A stretch of DNA of 32,438 bases from Parcubacteria bacterium SG8_24 (GTDB taxonomy: Bacteria > Patescibacteriota > Patescibacteriia > SG8-24), in contig LJNP01000013.1 in the NCBI GenBank assembly GCA_001303185.1, positions 1 to 32,438 on the forward strand. Reading direction: 5' to 3'. Numbering within the stretch: position 1 is the stretch's first letter; each line of letters opens with the position of its first letter. The position numbers and the translations under genes are program-made. Positions 31,615 to 32,438 of the stretch are shown in pieces. The notes under the pieces were generated by a model, which did no database searches, was not told the origin of the DNA, and worked only from the letters and a program-made list of their open reading frames with translations.

Positions 31615-32304
31615 TCAGCGGCAGGAACCGCAGGTGCAGGTATCTTCCTGGCGGCAGTTCGGACTGAGGCCGCCGCGACACCCGCAGGTACAGGTGTCTT
31701 CCTGTCGGCAGTGAGTCCGTCGATCGGCGCGCTTTCGGACGCGCGCCTTCTTCGGCCGCTTCTTCGACCAGGAAGGCCGGGGCTGCATCTTAGTCGTCCT
31801 GGCCGGCCGTTTTGCTGGGCGCTTCACGGATTTCTTGGCCGCCCCGCGTTTCCGGCCAGCCGAACGCTGGGTCTTCTTCCGGGCCGGTCTCTTCGCCTTC
31901 CTTTTGACCGCCTTCTTCCGGGATGCTTTCTTCCGGGCTTTCGAGAGCAGGATGAGTTCCGGGGCGTAGTACATCGCGGTCTTGATCGTCTTGCAGATCG
32001 GACAGCGGTATTCGACGATATAGGCGAATACGTGCCGATCGAGACGCTTGCCGCCGAGCCATTTGATCTCGTATTCCTCGTCCGGCGGCAACGGTCCGCG
32101 GATCTCGATGATCCGGCCCTGGAAGGTGTACTCCTTGTCGAAGTCGCAGGTCCGCGGGTTCTTGTTCGAGACCCGGTCACCGAGGCCGAAAACCTTCTTT
32201 TCGCACGGTTTTGCCTCGCATTCGCGGGCCTCGCGCGCCTTATGGTAATCGGTCTTGCAGACGACACACCGGTACCGGACGACGGTTCTCCTGATGGTCT
32301 TCAT
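31615..32304 (-). CDS. Zn-ribbon protein with histone-H1-like Lys/Arg/Ala tail and Cys-rich C-terminal repeats
   Basis: YRCVVCKTDYHKAREARECEAKPC...YRCPICKTIK; KARKKASRKKAVKRKAKRPARKKTQRSAGRKRGAAKKSVKRPAKRPARTTK; end HCRQEDTCTCGCRGGLSPNCRQEDTCTCGSCR. Confidence 0.75.
   Translation of the reverse strand: MKTIRRTVVRYRCVVCKTDYHKAREARECEAKPCEKKVFGLGDRVSNKNPRTCDFDKEYTFQGRIIEIRGPLPPDEEYEIKWLGGKRLDRHVFAYIVEYRCPICKTIKTAMYYAPELILLSKARKKASRKKAVKRKAKRPARKKTQRSAGRKRGAAKKSVKRPAKRPARTTKMQPRPSWSKKRPKKARVRKRADRRTHCRQEDTCTCGCRGGLSPNCRQEDTCTCGSCR
31628..31712 (-). repeat. Two 31-nt direct repeats encoding CRQEDTCTCG
   Basis: 31628-31658 and 31682-31712 differ at about 3 positions. Confidence 0.8.
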
Positions 32305-32371
32305 TTCGGGCTCCTTTGTCCAAAGGGCAGTGCTATAGGTTATCATCCCCTTTTCGGACGTCAAGGAGACG

Positions 32372-32394
32372 GAAAACCGCCCCGTCGGGGCGGT
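32372..32394 (-). terminator. Intrinsic terminator of a gene to the right of the window
   Basis: aaaaccgcccc-gtc-ggggcggt. Confidence 0.8.
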
Positions 32395-32438
32395 CGATGA
32401 TCACCGAGCCTCACACGTTATCCTCACGTCGTTCGAGC

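Noticed and set aside
1-32438. CRISPR array, cas genes, transposon or prophage module
   Set aside because: No regularly spaced repeats and no transposase, integrase or phage structural protein among the readable ORFs.
1-32438. Recoded stop codons
   Set aside because: Recognised genes end normally with TGA, TAG or TAA and contain no in-frame stops.

Overview
This is a GC-rich bacterial chromosomal window, probably from an uncultured lineage (taxonomy cannot be fixed from sequence alone). It holds about 40 mostly short genes, nearly all on the minus strand. I found no rRNA, complete tRNA, CRISPR array, transposase or integrase. Recognisable families are DUF1365, a FAD-dependent amine oxidase, two DUF2177 proteins, GDPD, a YhhN/lysoplasmalogenase-type protein, a PiT-DUF47 fusion, TspO/MBR, a LMW-PTP/ArsC-type phosphatase, a DrrAB-like ABC exporter, DUF2892, DUF6629, LemA with DUF3137, a sulfite-oxidase-type molybdopterin protein, YwbE, a Methyltransf_32-like protein, a Ham1/RdgB-like NTPase and a FAM173-like SAM methyltransferase. 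Intrinsic terminators, many with the core CCGCCC...GGGCGG, follow most genes or small operons. The strongest unexplained signal is at about 17.08-17.54 kb on the plus strand. A near-consensus promoter is followed by a 21-codon, almost leaderless ORF with a dense Phe run (MRITGRTYFFGFFFAGPGGRG). Next come mutually exclusive RNA pairings and a 9-bp terminator, then a 72-aa ORF with a good Shine-Dalgarno sequence. This is the architecture of a pheL-type transcription attenuator, but placed in front of an uncharacterised peptide gene that contains no Phe or Tyr. Other notable items are a secreted protein with an M91/NleD-like HExxH motif, a second structured 5' UTR, a palindrome over a predicted start site, a Zn-ribbon protein with a histone-H1-like tail and a Cys-repeat end, and a tRNA 3'-end remnant beside an AT-rich inverted-repeat island. 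All family assignments come from reading the sequence and no database search was run.
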